From contig CAJOJV010000013.1 in assembly GCA_905234995.1 (NCBI GenBank), forward strand, positions 1 to 39,885: a DNA stretch of 39,885 nt. The letters run 5' to 3'. Shown here piece by piece: positions 8,310 to 18,336 of this stretch. How positions within the stretch are numbered: position 1 is the stretch's first letter; each line of letters begins with the position of its first letter. Source of the DNA: an uncultured Eubacterium sp. Its GTDB lineage: Bacteria; Bacillota; Clostridia; Oscillospirales; Acutalibacteraceae. Below the pieces are notes generated by a model. It made no database searches. It was not told where the DNA came from and saw only the letters and a list, made by a program, of their open reading frames with translations. The position numbers were made by a program, and so were the translations under genes.

Positions 8310-9259
8310 TATTTATCACCGAGAAGCTGAGCGCATTTATCAATCAGCTGCTTTGTTGCCTCATCAACCGAGCAGTCAAAACGGCACGCCGAAGCCTGCG
8401 GATGACCGCCCCCGCCGAAATACTTGGCAAGCTCTGCGGCATTGACGTTTTCAAACGTGCGGATTGAAACCTTGCAGGTTTTATCAGACTTTTCACGGAT
8501 GGTTAAGCCGATTTCAACGCCCTCAATCTGGCGGGTGAGCGGAGCAAGCGCTTCCGTTTCCGTTTCATTTGAGCCCGTTTTTGCATACATATCCTGAGTT
8601 ACGGTGATAACCGCAACGCGATCGTTGCAATAAAAGCGCATACTGTTTATTGCAAGCCTTTCAAGCTTTGCATAGGTTTTCGTTTTCGTTTCAAACATTG
8701 CGCGGTTGATTGCGCCGTTATCAGCGCCGAGCTCAACAAGCTCTGCCGCTGCGCGGAAAGTTTCCGCAGTAACGGAGGCATAGCGGAAGCAGCCCGTATC
8801 GGTTGTTATTCCCGTATAAAGGCAAGCCGCAATGCTTTTATCAATTTGCACGCCGAGCTCTTTAATCAGCTTAAACATCGTTTCACACGCGGCAGCAACC
8901 TCTTCAAGCAGCGTTTTTTCAGCAAAAAGAGTGTTTGTGCCGTGATGGTCAATGCAAAGATTGATTTTGCCGCCGTAAATCTCATTCAGCTCGCCGAGAA
9001 GATTTTCCGTTGCAACGTCAACTGCAACGATGAACTTCGGCTCAAAATCAACAGCTTCAATACCCTCAAAGAGATAATCATACTTTGCGGGTATTTCATC
9101 GGCATTAATAACCCTTGCTCTTTTTCCGAGCGCAAGCAACGCGCGGCAAAGCGCAAAGCCGCAGCCGAGCGTATCTCCGTCCGGATGAGCGTGGGTTAAT
9201 ATAAGAATATCCTCCTGCTGCATTAAAACAGCAGCGCATTCCTTAACATTAATTTTCAT
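8309..9259 (-). CDS. nrnA: DHH/DHHA1 phosphoesterase, bifunctional oligoribonuclease/pAp phosphatase type
   Basis: THAHPDGDTLGCGFAL, CIDHHGTN and FGGGGHPQASACR; located between rbfA and truB. Confidence 0.92.
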   Translation of the reverse strand: MKINVKECAAVLMQQEDILILTHAHPDGDTLGCGFALCRALLALGKRARVINADEIPAKYDYLFEGIEAVDFEPKFIVAVDVATENLLGELNEIYGGKINLCIDHHGTNTLFAEKTLLEEVAAACETMFKLIKELGVQIDKSIAACLYTGITTDTGCFRYASVTAETFRAAAELVELGADNGAINRAMFETKTKTYAKLERLAINSMRFYCNDRVAVITVTQDMYAKTGSNETETEALAPLTRQIEGVEIGLTIREKSDKTCKVSIRTFENVNAAELAKYFGGGGHPQASACRFDCSVDEATKQLIDKCAQLLGDK

Positions 9260-9593
9260 TTGAATTCAACTTCTCGAAAATCTTCATTCCCTGTTCGATG
9301 GAATCATCGGGAATAAAGGTTAATTCGGGAGCCTTTCTTAAATGGAGATTATTACCGAGCGCGCGGCGGATATAGCCCTGAGCGCTTGCAAGGCCCTTGC
9401 AAGCCTCCTTGGCTTCCTCAATTCCGCCCATTGCGCTGACATAAACCTTGGCATAGCTTAAATCGCTTGACACGGTTACGGTTACAACTGAGAGCAGCTT
9501 TCCCGCAATGCGGGGGTCTTTAAGCTCACGCATAAGGGAAATTATCTCTCGCTTAATATCCTCCGATATTCTGTCTATATGAAATCCAGCCAT
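9249..9593 (-). CDS. rbfA: 30S ribosome-binding factor A
   Basis: LMRELKDPRIAGKLLSVVTVTVSSDLSYAKVYVS; gene order. Confidence 0.95.
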   Translation of the reverse strand: MAGFHIDRISEDIKREIISLMRELKDPRIAGKLLSVVTVTVSSDLSYAKVYVSAMGGIEEAKEACKGLASAQGYIRRALGNNLHLRKAPELTFIPDDSIEQGMKIFEKLNSNEN

Positions 9594-9605
9594 AGTTTTT
9601 CCTTA

Positions 9606-11966
9606 TTAATCTCTGTATTCCTCTACGATATAGCATTCAAAGATATCCCCTGCCTTGATATCATCCCAGTTTTCAAGGGAGATACCGCATTCGTAACCGG
9701 AGGAAACCTCTTTAACCTCATCCTTGAAGCGCTTGAGATTTTTAATCTCAGTATCTGCCAGCTCCTTGCCGTCTCTCATTACGCGGACTCTGCCGTTGCG
9801 GCGAACCGTGCCGCTTGTAACGAGCGAGCCGGCGATTGAGCCGACGCTTGAAAGCGTGTAAACCTCGCGAACCTCAACCGTGCCCGTATCAACATTGCGG
9901 TGCTTAACGGAGCGCATACCTCTCATTGCGGATTCGATATCCTCGATTGCATCGTAAATAATGTTATACTGCTTAATTTCAACGCCATCCCTTGCAGCAT
10001 TGTCAGCCGCAACCTGCTCAACGCCCGTTGCGAAGGCAACGATGATTGCGTTTGAAGCGCTTGCAAGCATAACGTCCGAATCGTTAACCGCGCCGACTGC
10101 GCCGTGAATAATTCTTACGCGAACCTCATCGTTTTCAATCTTGAGAAGCGACTGCTTAACAGCCTCAACGGAGCCCTGAACATCAGCCTTAACGATGATG
10201 TTAAGCTCCTTGAGCATACCCTCCTCAATTGTTGAGAACAGGGTGTCAAGCGTAACCTTCTGATAAAGCTTGAATTCCTCTTCCTTAGCCTGAGCCTTTC
10301 TCTGCTCAACGAGCTCGCGTGCAAGCTTTTCATTTGAAACAACGTTAAAGTCATCGCCGCTCATCGGAGCCTCATCAAGACCCATAATCTCAACGGGAAC
10401 GGACGGACCTGCGCTGTTGAGCTTCTTGCCGCGATAATCCGTCATAGCGCGAACTCTGCCGACTGCGGTGCCAGCAACAACGTAATCGCCCGCATTAAGA
10501 GTACCGTTCTGAACGAGGAAGGTTGCAATCGGACCTCTGCCCTTATCAACCCTTGCCTCAATAACGACGCCCTTTGCGGTTCTGTTCGGATTAGCCTTAA
10601 ACTCGGAAACCTCTGAAACGAGCAAGATTGTTTCAAGCAGCTTATCAATGCCCATACCCGTTTTAGCGGAAACGGGAACGCAGATTACGCTGCCGCCCCA
10701 TTCCTCGGGAACGAGCTCATGCTCTGTTAACTGCTCCATAACGCGGGTCGGATTAGCGCCCTCTTTATCCATCTTGTTGATGGCAACGATGATTTCAATG
10801 CCTGCTGCCTTAGCATGGTTGATTGCCTCAATAGTCTGCGGCATAATACCGTCGTCAGCGGCAACGACGAGCACAGCGATATCCGTTGCCATTGCACCCC
10901 TTGCACGCATTGCGGTGAATGCTGCGTGACCCGGAGTATCAAGGAAGGTGATTTTTTCGCCGTTAACCTCAACCTGATATGCGCCGATTGCCTGAGTAAT
11001 TCCGCCCGCCTCGGTGGAGGTTACGTCGGTATCGCGGATAGCGTCAAGAATTGAGGTTTTACCGTGGTCAACGTGACCCATTACGCAGACAACCGGAGGA
11101 CGGGTAATTGCATTTTCATCATTCTCAATTTCCTCTTCGATAATCTGCTCCTCAATAGTTACGACAACCTGCTTTTCAACCCTTGCGCCAAGCTCGGTTG
11201 CAACGATTTCGGCAGTATCGTAATCAATAACCTCGTTAACCGTTGCCATTACGCCGAGGCTCATAAGCTTTTTTATAACCTCGGTTGCAGTCATACGCAG
11301 GAGTGAAGCAAGCTCGCCGACGGTGATTTCATCCGGCACCTGAATTTTAATCTGCTGCTTCTTTCTCTGCTCTGCAATTCTGGCAAGGCGCTGTGCCTCG
11401 GTTTCCCTTTTCTTGGAAACGGGGCGCTTTTTCTTATACTGCTTTGATTTCTGATTAAGCTTTTGCTTTTTCTGATAATCGCCCATTGAAGCTGCGGGAG
11501 CGATATCCTCATATTTCTGATTATATTTTTCAAGGTCAACGTTATTATAGCGGGTATCAATCCTGCGCTGTTCGCCCTTCGTGCGCGCCTGCACGGGCTG
11601 AGCCGCCTTTTTCTTTGCCTTTTCCTCTGCTCTTTTTGCAGCCTGCTCCGCCATCTGCAGAATTGCAGCCTGGCTTTCACGCTTCTTATCCTTTTCGGTT
11701 ACAGCCTTTTTCTTTTCGGCAGGCTTCTTGGGTTCAGCCTTTTCCTTTTTCGGCTTCTGCTCACCTGATTTAAAATAAGCGTCAAAATTATCAACGCTGT
11801 TTGCAAGGGTGAGCTTATCAAAAAGAATATTCAGCTCTTCTTCTTCAAGGACGGTTGATGCTTTTTTGGCAGGGCCATCGCAATACTCGCCGAGAATTCC
11901 GATTATTTCCTTGCTTGTTAAGCCGAAATCCTTGGCGATATCGGAAACCTTTACCTTAATAACCAT
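9606..11966 (-). CDS. infB: Translation initiation factor IF-2
   Basis: VMGHVDHGKTSILDAIRDT, DTPGHAAFTAMRARGA, NKMDKEGANP and IF2 N-terminal domains. Confidence 0.98.
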   Translation of the reverse strand: MVIKVKVSDIAKDFGLTSKEIIGILGEYCDGPAKKASTVLEEEELNILFDKLTLANSVDNFDAYFKSGEQKPKKEKAEPKKPAEKKKAVTEKDKKRESQAAILQMAEQAAKRAEEKAKKKAAQPVQARTKGEQRRIDTRYNNVDLEKYNQKYEDIAPAASMGDYQKKQKLNQKSKQYKKKRPVSKKRETEAQRLARIAEQRKKQQIKIQVPDEITVGELASLLRMTATEVIKKLMSLGVMATVNEVIDYDTAEIVATELGARVEKQVVVTIEEQIIEEEIENDENAITRPPVVCVMGHVDHGKTSILDAIRDTDVTSTEAGGITQAIGAYQVEVNGEKITFLDTPGHAAFTAMRARGAMATDIAVLVVAADDGIMPQTIEAINHAKAAGIEIIVAINKMDKEGANPTRVMEQLTEHELVPEEWGGSVICVPVSAKTGMGIDKLLETILLVSEVSEFKANPNRTAKGVVIEARVDKGRGPIATFLVQNGTLNAGDYVVAGTAVGRVRAMTDYRGKKLNSAGPSVPVEIMGLDEAPMSGDDFNVVSNEKLARELVEQRKAQAKEEEFKLYQKVTLDTLFSTIEEGMLKELNIIVKADVQGSVEAVKQSLLKIENDEVRVRIIHGAVGAVNDSDVMLASASNAIIVAFATGVEQVAADNAARDGVEIKQYNIIYDAIEDIESAMRGMRSVKHRNVDTGTVEVREVYTLSSVGSIAGSLVTSGTVRRNGRVRVMRDGKELADTEIKNLKRFKDEVKEVSSGYECGISLENWDDIKAGDIFECYIVEEYRD

Positions 11967-11980
11967 ATAACTTTTCCTCC

Positions 11981-12301
11981 TTATTCGTTCAAAAGAGATT
12001 CGATTTTCTTTGCAAAATTTTCATCATCAACGGTTATAATTCCTGCCTTATAACCGAGGGCAAAATGGATTTCATCAATTGATTGGGTAAGATTAATGAC
12101 AGGAATATCGCGGCGCTGCTTTTCAATGAAAAACAGCATATCCTTTTTTGCCCTTTCAGAAATATCGTTTGCAAAAAGCAGCAGCCTTGCTTTGCCCGAG
12201 GCGATTGACTTTGCCGCCATATCGTGCCCCATTGAAAGCCTGCCCGCACGCCTTGCAATGCCAAGCATTGAAAGCAGTTTATTATTCGTTTGCTGCTCCA
12301 T
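11981..12301 (-). CDS. L7Ae/L30e/S12e/Gadd45-family ribosomal-like protein (YlxQ)
   Basis: LLSMLGIARRAGRLSMGHDMAAKSIASGKARLLLFANDIS; between rnpM/ylxR and infB. Confidence 0.9.
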   Translation of the reverse strand: MEQQTNNKLLSMLGIARRAGRLSMGHDMAAKSIASGKARLLLFANDISERAKKDMLFFIEKQRRDIPVINLTQSIDEIHFALGYKAGIITVDDENFAKKIESLLNE

Positions 12302-12569
12302 TCAAAATCTCTTCTTCCATTTTTTCATACACGGCATCCTCAATTGAAACCGAGAACGCACGCTCGAACGCTTTTTTCTTTCTTGCCTTTTTGAGGCATT
12401 CTATGTTATTGCACACGTAAGCGCCCCTGCCGTTTTTCTTGCCTGTTAAATCAATGCTGATTTCACCATCGGGGCTTTTAACGGCGCGGATAAGCTCCTT
12501 TTTCGGAAACATTTCGCCGCAGCCAGTGCACATACGCTTTGCTTCTTTTTTCTGTTTCATGTTCATCAC
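12282..12569 (-). CDS. rnpM: YlxR/RnpM family RNA-binding protein
   Basis: KRMCTGCGEMFPKKELIRAV...GRGAYVCNNIECL; between nusA and ylxQ. Confidence 0.92.
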   Translation of the reverse strand: MMNMKQKKEAKRMCTGCGEMFPKKELIRAVKSPDGEISIDLTGKKNGRGAYVCNNIECLKKARKKKAFERAFSVSIEDAVYEKMEEEILNGAANE

Positions 12570-12579
12570 TCTGAATTAA

Positions 12580-13638
12580 TTAGTCTGCAGGGCCTTCATA
12601 GAAGCCTGATTCGGGCTTGATATCAATTTTCCAGCCCGTAATCTTAGCGGCAAGGCGAACGTTCTGGCCCTTGTTGCCGATTGCAAGGCTGAGCTGATCG
12701 TCAGGCACGGTTGCGCGGCAGGCAGGCACGGTTTCATCAAGGATTTCAACCTCAACTACTGCTGACGGTGCAAGCGCTGCTGCAACGAATTCCGCAGGAT
12801 CCTCGCTGTATTTAATGATATCAATTTTCTCGCCGCCGAGTGCGTCAACGATATTTGAAACGCGCTGACCTCTCGGGCCGATGCAGGCGCCGACGGGATC
12901 AATTTCATCATCGGTGCTGTAAACCGCAATCTTCGTGCGGGAGCCTGCCTCACGGGAGATGGATTTGATTTCAATTGTGCCGTCAAAAATCTCGGGAACC
13001 TCGGTTTCAAAAAGGCGTCTTACAAGACCCGGGTGAGTTCTTGAAATAAGAATTTTGGGACCCTTGCCTGCCTCGCGAACGTCAACGACGAAGATTTTGA
13101 TATTGTCGCCCTCGGTGATAACCTCGCCCGGGATTTGCTCGCTCTTCGGAAGGATTGCGGTTGTTTTGCCGATTTCAAGGGTTGCGTTGCCCGTTACGGG
13201 GTCAATGCGATTAACCTTAGCCGTGATGAGCTCCTGATTCTTGCTCTGGAATTCCTCAAGCTGCTTACCCCTTTCAGCCTCGCGGAGAGCCTGACGGATA
13301 ACCTGCTTTGCCGTCTGTGCAACGATTCTGCTGAAATCCTTCGTTTTAAGCGGGATATCAATGGTTTTGCCCACCTTTGCGGACTTGCGGATTGCCTGAG
13401 CCTGCTCAAGGGTTAAATCCGTATCGGGATCCTCAATCTCCTCAACAACGTTCTTCGTTGCATAAACCTTCATTTTTTCCTTTTCGGGATCAATATCGCA
13501 GTGCACGATATCCTTGCCGTTGTAATTATGCTTTGCAGCAGTGCAGATTGCCGTTGCAATCTTTTCATAAAGATAATCCGACGGGATTCCCTTTTCCTGC
13601 TCAAGCATTTTAACTGCTTCAAAAAATTCCTTGTTCAT
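12580..13638 (-). CDS. nusA: Transcription termination/antitermination protein NusA
   Basis: NusA N-terminal, S1, KH1 and KH2 domains (DPVGACIGPRGQRVSNIVDALGGEKIDII; LSLAIGNKGQNVRLAAKITGWKIDI). Confidence 0.98.
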   Translation of the reverse strand: MNKEFFEAVKMLEQEKGIPSDYLYEKIATAICTAAKHNYNGKDIVHCDIDPEKEKMKVYATKNVVEEIEDPDTDLTLEQAQAIRKSAKVGKTIDIPLKTKDFSRIVAQTAKQVIRQALREAERGKQLEEFQSKNQELITAKVNRIDPVTGNATLEIGKTTAILPKSEQIPGEVITEGDNIKIFVVDVREAGKGPKILISRTHPGLVRRLFETEVPEIFDGTIEIKSISREAGSRTKIAVYSTDDEIDPVGACIGPRGQRVSNIVDALGGEKIDIIKYSEDPAEFVAAALAPSAVVEVEILDETVPACRATVPDDQLSLAIGNKGQNVRLAAKITGWKIDIKPESGFYEGPAD

Positions 13639-13661
13639 TTTTTCCTATCATCCTTTCCGAA

Positions 13662-14150
13662 TTATATTTCAACATTAAAATCATTTATATCAAAATCATC
13701 CAGCTTGACGTAAGAGCAATCCTTTTTATCAACCGAAAGCTCCTTACCGTCCTGCAGCCGAACAATTATCTGACCCTCGTTATAGCTTTCCAGCACGCCC
13801 TGAAAATCACGCACGCCGTCAATCGGGCGGATTGCGCGGAGCATTACGGGAGAGCCGATATATTTTTCAAAATGCTCATCCTTTTTAAGCTCCCTTTCAA
13901 TGCCGGGCGAGGAAACCTCAAGCATATAGGACTGCGAAATCGGGTCCGCCTCATCGAGGGGCTTTGTGATTGCGTGGGTTAAATCGACGCAATCATCAAC
14001 GGAAACGCCGCCGTCCTTATCAATATAAACTCTTAAATACCAATCCGTGCCCTCTTTTTTGAAGGTGACGTCCCATAGCTGCAAGCCGAGCTCCTCAGCA
14101 TAGGGGGCGATGATTTCCTGCACGCGGTCAACGGTATTTTTACCTGCCAT
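13662..14150 (-). CDS. rimP: Ribosome maturation factor RimP
   Basis: DVTFKKEGTDWYLRVYIDKDGGVSVDDC, LEVSSPGIERELKK. Start MAGKNTV at 14150 with a GGGAGG RBS upstream. Confidence 0.95.
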   Translation of the reverse strand: MAGKNTVDRVQEIIAPYAEELGLQLWDVTFKKEGTDWYLRVYIDKDGGVSVDDCVDLTHAITKPLDEADPISQSYMLEVSSPGIERELKKDEHFEKYIGSPVMLRAIRPIDGVRDFQGVLESYNEGQIIVRLQDGKELSVDKKDCSYVKLDDFDINDFNVEI

Positions 14151-14176
14151 ATCGGAAAACCTCCCTACAAGAATAT

Positions 14177-14204
14177 GAGAGCGGCTCTTTTTCAAGCCAC
14201 TCTC
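14177..14204 (-). promoter_or_regulatory. Hairpin in the rimP-nusA-infB operon 5' leader
   Basis: Minus strand GAGAGTGGCT-TGAAAAAG-AGCCGCTCTC; 27 nt upstream of the rimP ATG. Confidence 0.55.
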
Positions 14205-14231
14205 ACTTTCGTTTATATTCCAACAATACGT

Positions 14232-14260
14232 AATATAATATATAATTTATTATTTGTCAA
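14232..14260 (-). promoter_or_regulatory. Sigma-A-type promoter for the rimP-nusA-infB operon
   Basis: Minus strand TTGACA - 17 nt - TATATT (-35 at 14255-14260, -10 at 14232-14237). Confidence 0.75.
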
Positions 14261-14267
14261 GAATATT

Positions 14268-16169
14268 TTATTTAATTCTGTAAATATTTCCCTCAAAGGC
14301 GCGAAGCTGATTTGCAGGCTTGTCCTTGGTTGAAAGCAGAAGCTCAAAGGAATCCGTGGCATACGGGCGGGGCTGAGGCTTTGCACTAAGGTTAAGCTCA
14401 ACGTAATAAAGCTCGCGCTCATATTCCCTGTAATAGCAGAACATGGGAGCTTTGACATCCCCTGTCCTGAGAAAATCACCGTAAACGAGGGCGGGCGTGC
14501 TCTTTCTCAAAGCGATTGCTTTTTTATAAAAGCTGAAAACGCTTTCGGGGTTTGCCATTTCATCGGCGGCGTTATAGCGGTGATAATCCGAGGTGATTTT
14601 AAGCCACGGAGCGCCCGTTGTGAAGCCTGCATTTTCACTGTCGCTCCAATGGAACGGAGTGCGGGCGTTATCGCGGGTGCCCGTTTTTGCGCGGAAAAAC
14701 GCTTTATCCGCGGGCTTGCCCTTTTCAACAAGCTCTTTATACGTATTAACCGCCTCAACGTCGTTCATCTGCTCAATGCTTTCAAAATCGCCGTTGCCCA
14801 TTGAAAGCTCCTGCCCCTGATAGATATATGGCGTGCCCCTTAAGGTCATTTCAATCAGGGCGCAAATTTTTGAGATATCCTCGCGGTATGCGCCGGTTTT
14901 ATCCACCTTGCTGACGATGCGCGGATTATCGTGATTTTCAAAGAAAACAGCAGGCCAGCAATGATTGGTGTAGCCCGTCTGAAAGCGCTCAAATTCCTGC
15001 ATTACCTTATACAAATCATAATCATAATAATCATAATTTGAATGCCCCTGATTCATAAGGAAATCAAAGTTGAACACGGTGTCAAGCTCGCCTCGGAAAT
15101 CTGCGGTGAGCATTTTATCCATTTCAATGCCTGCGCCGCCGCATTCGCCGACGGTGTAAACATCATAATTGCCGAAGGTTTTTTCACGCATCTCGTGCAG
15201 ATATTCGTGAAGACGGGGGCCGTAAAAATAATACTCTGCGCCCTTGTAACCCGTGAGCATACCGAGGAAAGAATTTGCCTGAGGCAAGCCGGGGGTTTTG
15301 CTGATGAAATTGATGACGTCCATCCGAAATCCGTCAATCCCCTTATCAAGCCACCAGAGCATCATTTCATAGACGGAATTGCGGACAGCCTCGTTTTCCC
15401 AGTTTAAATCCATCTGCTTCTTGGTGAAAAGGTGAAGCGCCCACTGGTCAAGCTCCTCATAATAATTCCACGCAGAGCCTCTGAAAAGCGAAACCCAATT
15501 GTTGGGCGGAGTGTTGCCGCCGTCCGTAGCGTCACGCCAGATATAATAATCGTGATAGGGATTATCCTTTGACCTGAGCGCCTCTTTAAACCATTCGTGC
15601 TCGTCGCTCGTGTGGTTAACGACGAGGTCGATAATCAGCTTCATACCGCGCGAATGCACCTCGGAAAGCAGCTCGTCAAAATCCTCCATCGTGCCGAACT
15701 CCGCCATTATCTTCTGATAATCGCGGATATCATAGCCGTTATCGTCATTCGGGGAATCATAAAAGGGCGAGCACCAGATTGCGGTTACGCCGAGCTCCTG
15801 AAGATAATCCAGCTTTTCCGTTATGCCGCGCAAATCGCCGATACCGTCGCCGTTGCTGTCATAAAAGGAGCGGGGATAAATCTGATAAATTACCGCTTCC
15901 TTCCACCATTTTTCCTGCAGCTCGCCCTCATCGGTGATAACCTCATCCTTTTCAAGATTGAACATATCGCAAATGGTCTGAACTGTTTTCTTATCAAGTA
16001 ATCCTGCGGTTACGGTGGTTAAGGTTTTAAGCTTAATTGAGCCGATTGCCTTTTTTTCAAGCAGCGCGGTAGGCAATCTCAGGGCAAGGAAAAGCTTTTC
16101 AACAACGTCCTTTGCCATAGGATTAACCATAGCTTCCTTAATAGTTGTGTTTGGCGTAATTTTAATCAT
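14268..16169 (-). CDS. GH13 alpha-glucosidase / oligo-1,6-glucosidase-like enzyme with N-terminal helical extension
   Basis: WWKEAVIYQIYPRSFYDSNGDGIGDLRGI, DLVVNHTSDEHEWF, GFRMDVINFISK, VGECGG and ENHDNPRIVSK. Confidence 0.93.
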   Translation of the reverse strand: MIKITPNTTIKEAMVNPMAKDVVEKLFLALRLPTALLEKKAIGSIKLKTLTTVTAGLLDKKTVQTICDMFNLEKDEVITDEGELQEKWWKEAVIYQIYPRSFYDSNGDGIGDLRGITEKLDYLQELGVTAIWCSPFYDSPNDDNGYDIRDYQKIMAEFGTMEDFDELLSEVHSRGMKLIIDLVVNHTSDEHEWFKEALRSKDNPYHDYYIWRDATDGGNTPPNNWVSLFRGSAWNYYEELDQWALHLFTKKQMDLNWENEAVRNSVYEMMLWWLDKGIDGFRMDVINFISKTPGLPQANSFLGMLTGYKGAEYYFYGPRLHEYLHEMREKTFGNYDVYTVGECGGAGIEMDKMLTADFRGELDTVFNFDFLMNQGHSNYDYYDYDLYKVMQEFERFQTGYTNHCWPAVFFENHDNPRIVSKVDKTGAYREDISKICALIEMTLRGTPYIYQGQELSMGNGDFESIEQMNDVEAVNTYKELVEKGKPADKAFFRAKTGTRDNARTPFHWSDSENAGFTTGAPWLKITSDYHRYNAADEMANPESVFSFYKKAIALRKSTPALVYGDFLRTGDVKAPMFCYYREYERELYYVELNLSAKPQPRPYATDSFELLLSTKDKPANQLRAFEGNIYRIK

Positions 16170-16227
16170 AAATGCTCATCTCCGAAAAAGCCTCCCCGCC
16201 GGAACGGGGAGGCTGAAAAAGTTTTTA

Positions 16228-17583
16228 TTAATAGATACCCTGTGCAAGCATTGCCTTTGCAACCTTTTCAAAGCCTGCAATATTTGCGCCTGCAACGAGG
16301 TCATAGCCAAAGCCGTATTTTTCAGCAGCCTCAACTGAATTCTTGTGAATAGCAATCATTGCATTATGAAGTCTTTCATCAACCTCTTCAGCTGTCCAAG
16401 CAAGGCGCTGGCTGTTCTGGCTCATTTCAAGACCTGATGTGCAAACGCCGCCTGCGTTAACTGCCTTTGAAGGAGCAACGATGATTTCGGGATCATTCAT
16501 AAAGAATTCAAGAGCATCAGCCGTTGTAGGCATATTGGAAACCTCTATGTAATACTTAACGCCGTGTGCCTTGATTGCCTGAGCATCATCAAAGTTAACC
16601 TCATTCTGAGTTGCACAAGGCATAACGATATCAACATCTGCAACTTCCCAAGGCTTCTTGCCTGCTACGAATACAGCGGAGTCAAACTTATCGGCATAAT
16701 CTTCAACCTTATCTCTGCCGCTTGCACGCATTTCAAGCATATAATCAAGCTTTTCATCAGTGGTGATGCCGTCTTTATCATAGACATAACCGCTCGGACC
16801 GCTGATGGTTACGGGGATTGCGCCAAGCTCTGTGAGCTTCTTAGCAGCGCCCCATGCAACGTTACCGAAGCCTGAAAGAGCAACTCTCTTGCCCTTAATG
16901 GTATCGTTCTGATGCTTGAGAACCTCGCAAAGATAATAAACAGCGCCGAAGCCGGTTGCCTCAGGTCTGATTAAAGAACCGCCGTATTCGATGCCCTTAC
17001 CTGTAAGAACGCCGTTTTCATAAGCATCTCTGATGCGCTTGTACTGGCCGAAAAGATAGCCGATTTCACGACCGCCAACGCCGATATCGCCTGCAGGAAC
17101 GTCAACATTAGGACCGATATGACGATAAAGCTCTGTCATAAACGCCTGGCAGAAGCGCATAATCTCGCCCTTGCTCTTGCCTCTCGGGTCAAAGTCTGAG
17201 CCGCCCTTACCGCCGCCCATAGGAAGACCTGTTAAGGAATTCTTAAACACCTGCTCAAAGCCGAGGAAGTGCATAATGCTGGGGTTAACAGTCGGATGGA
17301 AACGAAGGCCGCCCTTGTACGGACCGATTGCAGAGTTGAACTGAACGCGGAAGCCGCGGTTAACCTGAGTTTTGCCCTCATCATCAACCCATGCAACGCG
17401 GAAGGAAATGAATCTTTCAGGCTCAACCATTCTGCCGAGAATATCCTCTTCAACATACTCGGGATTAGCCTCGATAACCTTTTCAAGAGAACCTAAAACC
17501 TCTCTTACGCACTGAAGATATTCAGGCTTATCAGCATCTCTTCTTTCAACGGTCTTAATGACCTGTTCAATATAAGCATTCAT
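16228..17583 (-). CDS. gdhA: NADP-type glutamate dehydrogenase
   Basis: GPYKGGLRFHPTVNPSIMHFLGFEQVFKNSLTGLPMGGGKGGSDFDPRGKS; start MNAYIEQ at 17583 with a GGAGG RBS. Confidence 0.97.
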   Translation of the reverse strand: MNAYIEQVIKTVERRDADKPEYLQCVREVLGSLEKVIEANPEYVEEDILGRMVEPERFISFRVAWVDDEGKTQVNRGFRVQFNSAIGPYKGGLRFHPTVNPSIMHFLGFEQVFKNSLTGLPMGGGKGGSDFDPRGKSKGEIMRFCQAFMTELYRHIGPNVDVPAGDIGVGGREIGYLFGQYKRIRDAYENGVLTGKGIEYGGSLIRPEATGFGAVYYLCEVLKHQNDTIKGKRVALSGFGNVAWGAAKKLTELGAIPVTISGPSGYVYDKDGITTDEKLDYMLEMRASGRDKVEDYADKFDSAVFVAGKKPWEVADVDIVMPCATQNEVNFDDAQAIKAHGVKYYIEVSNMPTTADALEFFMNDPEIIVAPSKAVNAGGVCTSGLEMSQNSQRLAWTAEEVDERLHNAMIAIHKNSVEAAEKYGFGYDLVAGANIAGFEKVAKAMLAQGIY

Positions 17584-17617
17584 TGGAAATGCCCTCCTTA
17601 TAACAAACTTCACACTA

Positions 17618-17646
17618 ATTATATACCTTATTCTGCCTAAAATCAA
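17618..17646 (-). promoter_or_regulatory. Putative promoter of gdhA
   Basis: Minus strand TTGATT - 17 nt - TATAAT. Confidence 0.6.
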
Positions 17647-17740
17647 TCAGGCAAGGATAAGCAATATATATAATTTTACAATAATTATTTGTGCACATTG
17701 CACATTGATTTAAATCCGAAATCGGCAGAACCGCAGGGTT

Positions 17741-18148
17741 TTATTTTCTCACGGCATTTTTCCAATCAACAAAATTTAAAACGTCGCGCATGTCCTCATC
17801 GCTCATACTGCGAAGGGTATTAATAAGCTTAGTCTCAGCGTTATTCAGCTCCATCTTATTTCTCTCGACAACGTATTTTTCTCCGTTTTCACAGACAAAA
17901 ACACTATTTGAGGAATTATTATCCCTGCATTCCGAAACGAGATAATCCACGCTTACTCCGAAATAATCCGCAATTTTTACGAGCACCTCAAGCTTAGGCT
18001 CTGTTGATATTTCATATCTGCGATAGGTGGTGCCCTTAATTCCGATTGCATCCGCAACCTGCTGTGATGACACGCGCTTTTGCTTGCGAAGCGCAATAAG
18101 CGTTAATGCAAACGGTGATTTTTCCTGCACAAAACCTCCCCCTTTCAT
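17741..18148 (-). CDS. XRE-family helix-turn-helix transcriptional regulator
   Basis: LIALRKQKRVSSQQVADAIGIKGTTYRRYEISTEPKLEVLVKIADYFGVSVDYLV is a canonical HTH_3. Confidence 0.93.
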   Translation of the reverse strand: MKGGGFVQEKSPFALTLIALRKQKRVSSQQVADAIGIKGTTYRRYEISTEPKLEVLVKIADYFGVSVDYLVSECRDNNSSNSVFVCENGEKYVVERNKMELNNAETKLINTLRSMSDEDMRDVLNFVDWKNAVRK

Positions 18149-18267
18149 AGTTTGTTGTGATTATTATACACAAAATCCGACATAATATCAATATTATTCA
18201 CATAATTTTTACTTTTTTTATTCAGCGCTGCAGCAATATGTAAATTATTACAGATATCGCCCAACTG

Positions 18268-18297
18268 TTGACAAAAGAATTACAGAAATGTTAATAT
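18268..18297 (+). promoter_or_regulatory. Putative promoter of the autolysin gene
   Basis: TTGACA (18268) - 18 nt - TAATAT (18292). Confidence 0.6.
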
Positions 18298-18336
18298 ATA
18301 TAAGATTTATTTAATTATTTATGCGGGAGTGATTTG

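Noticed and set aside
17692-17706. TGTGCA-CAT-TGCACA inverted repeat between gdhA and the XRE gene
   Set aside because: Only 6-bp arms in AT-rich intergenic DNA; too short to claim as an operator without comparative data.
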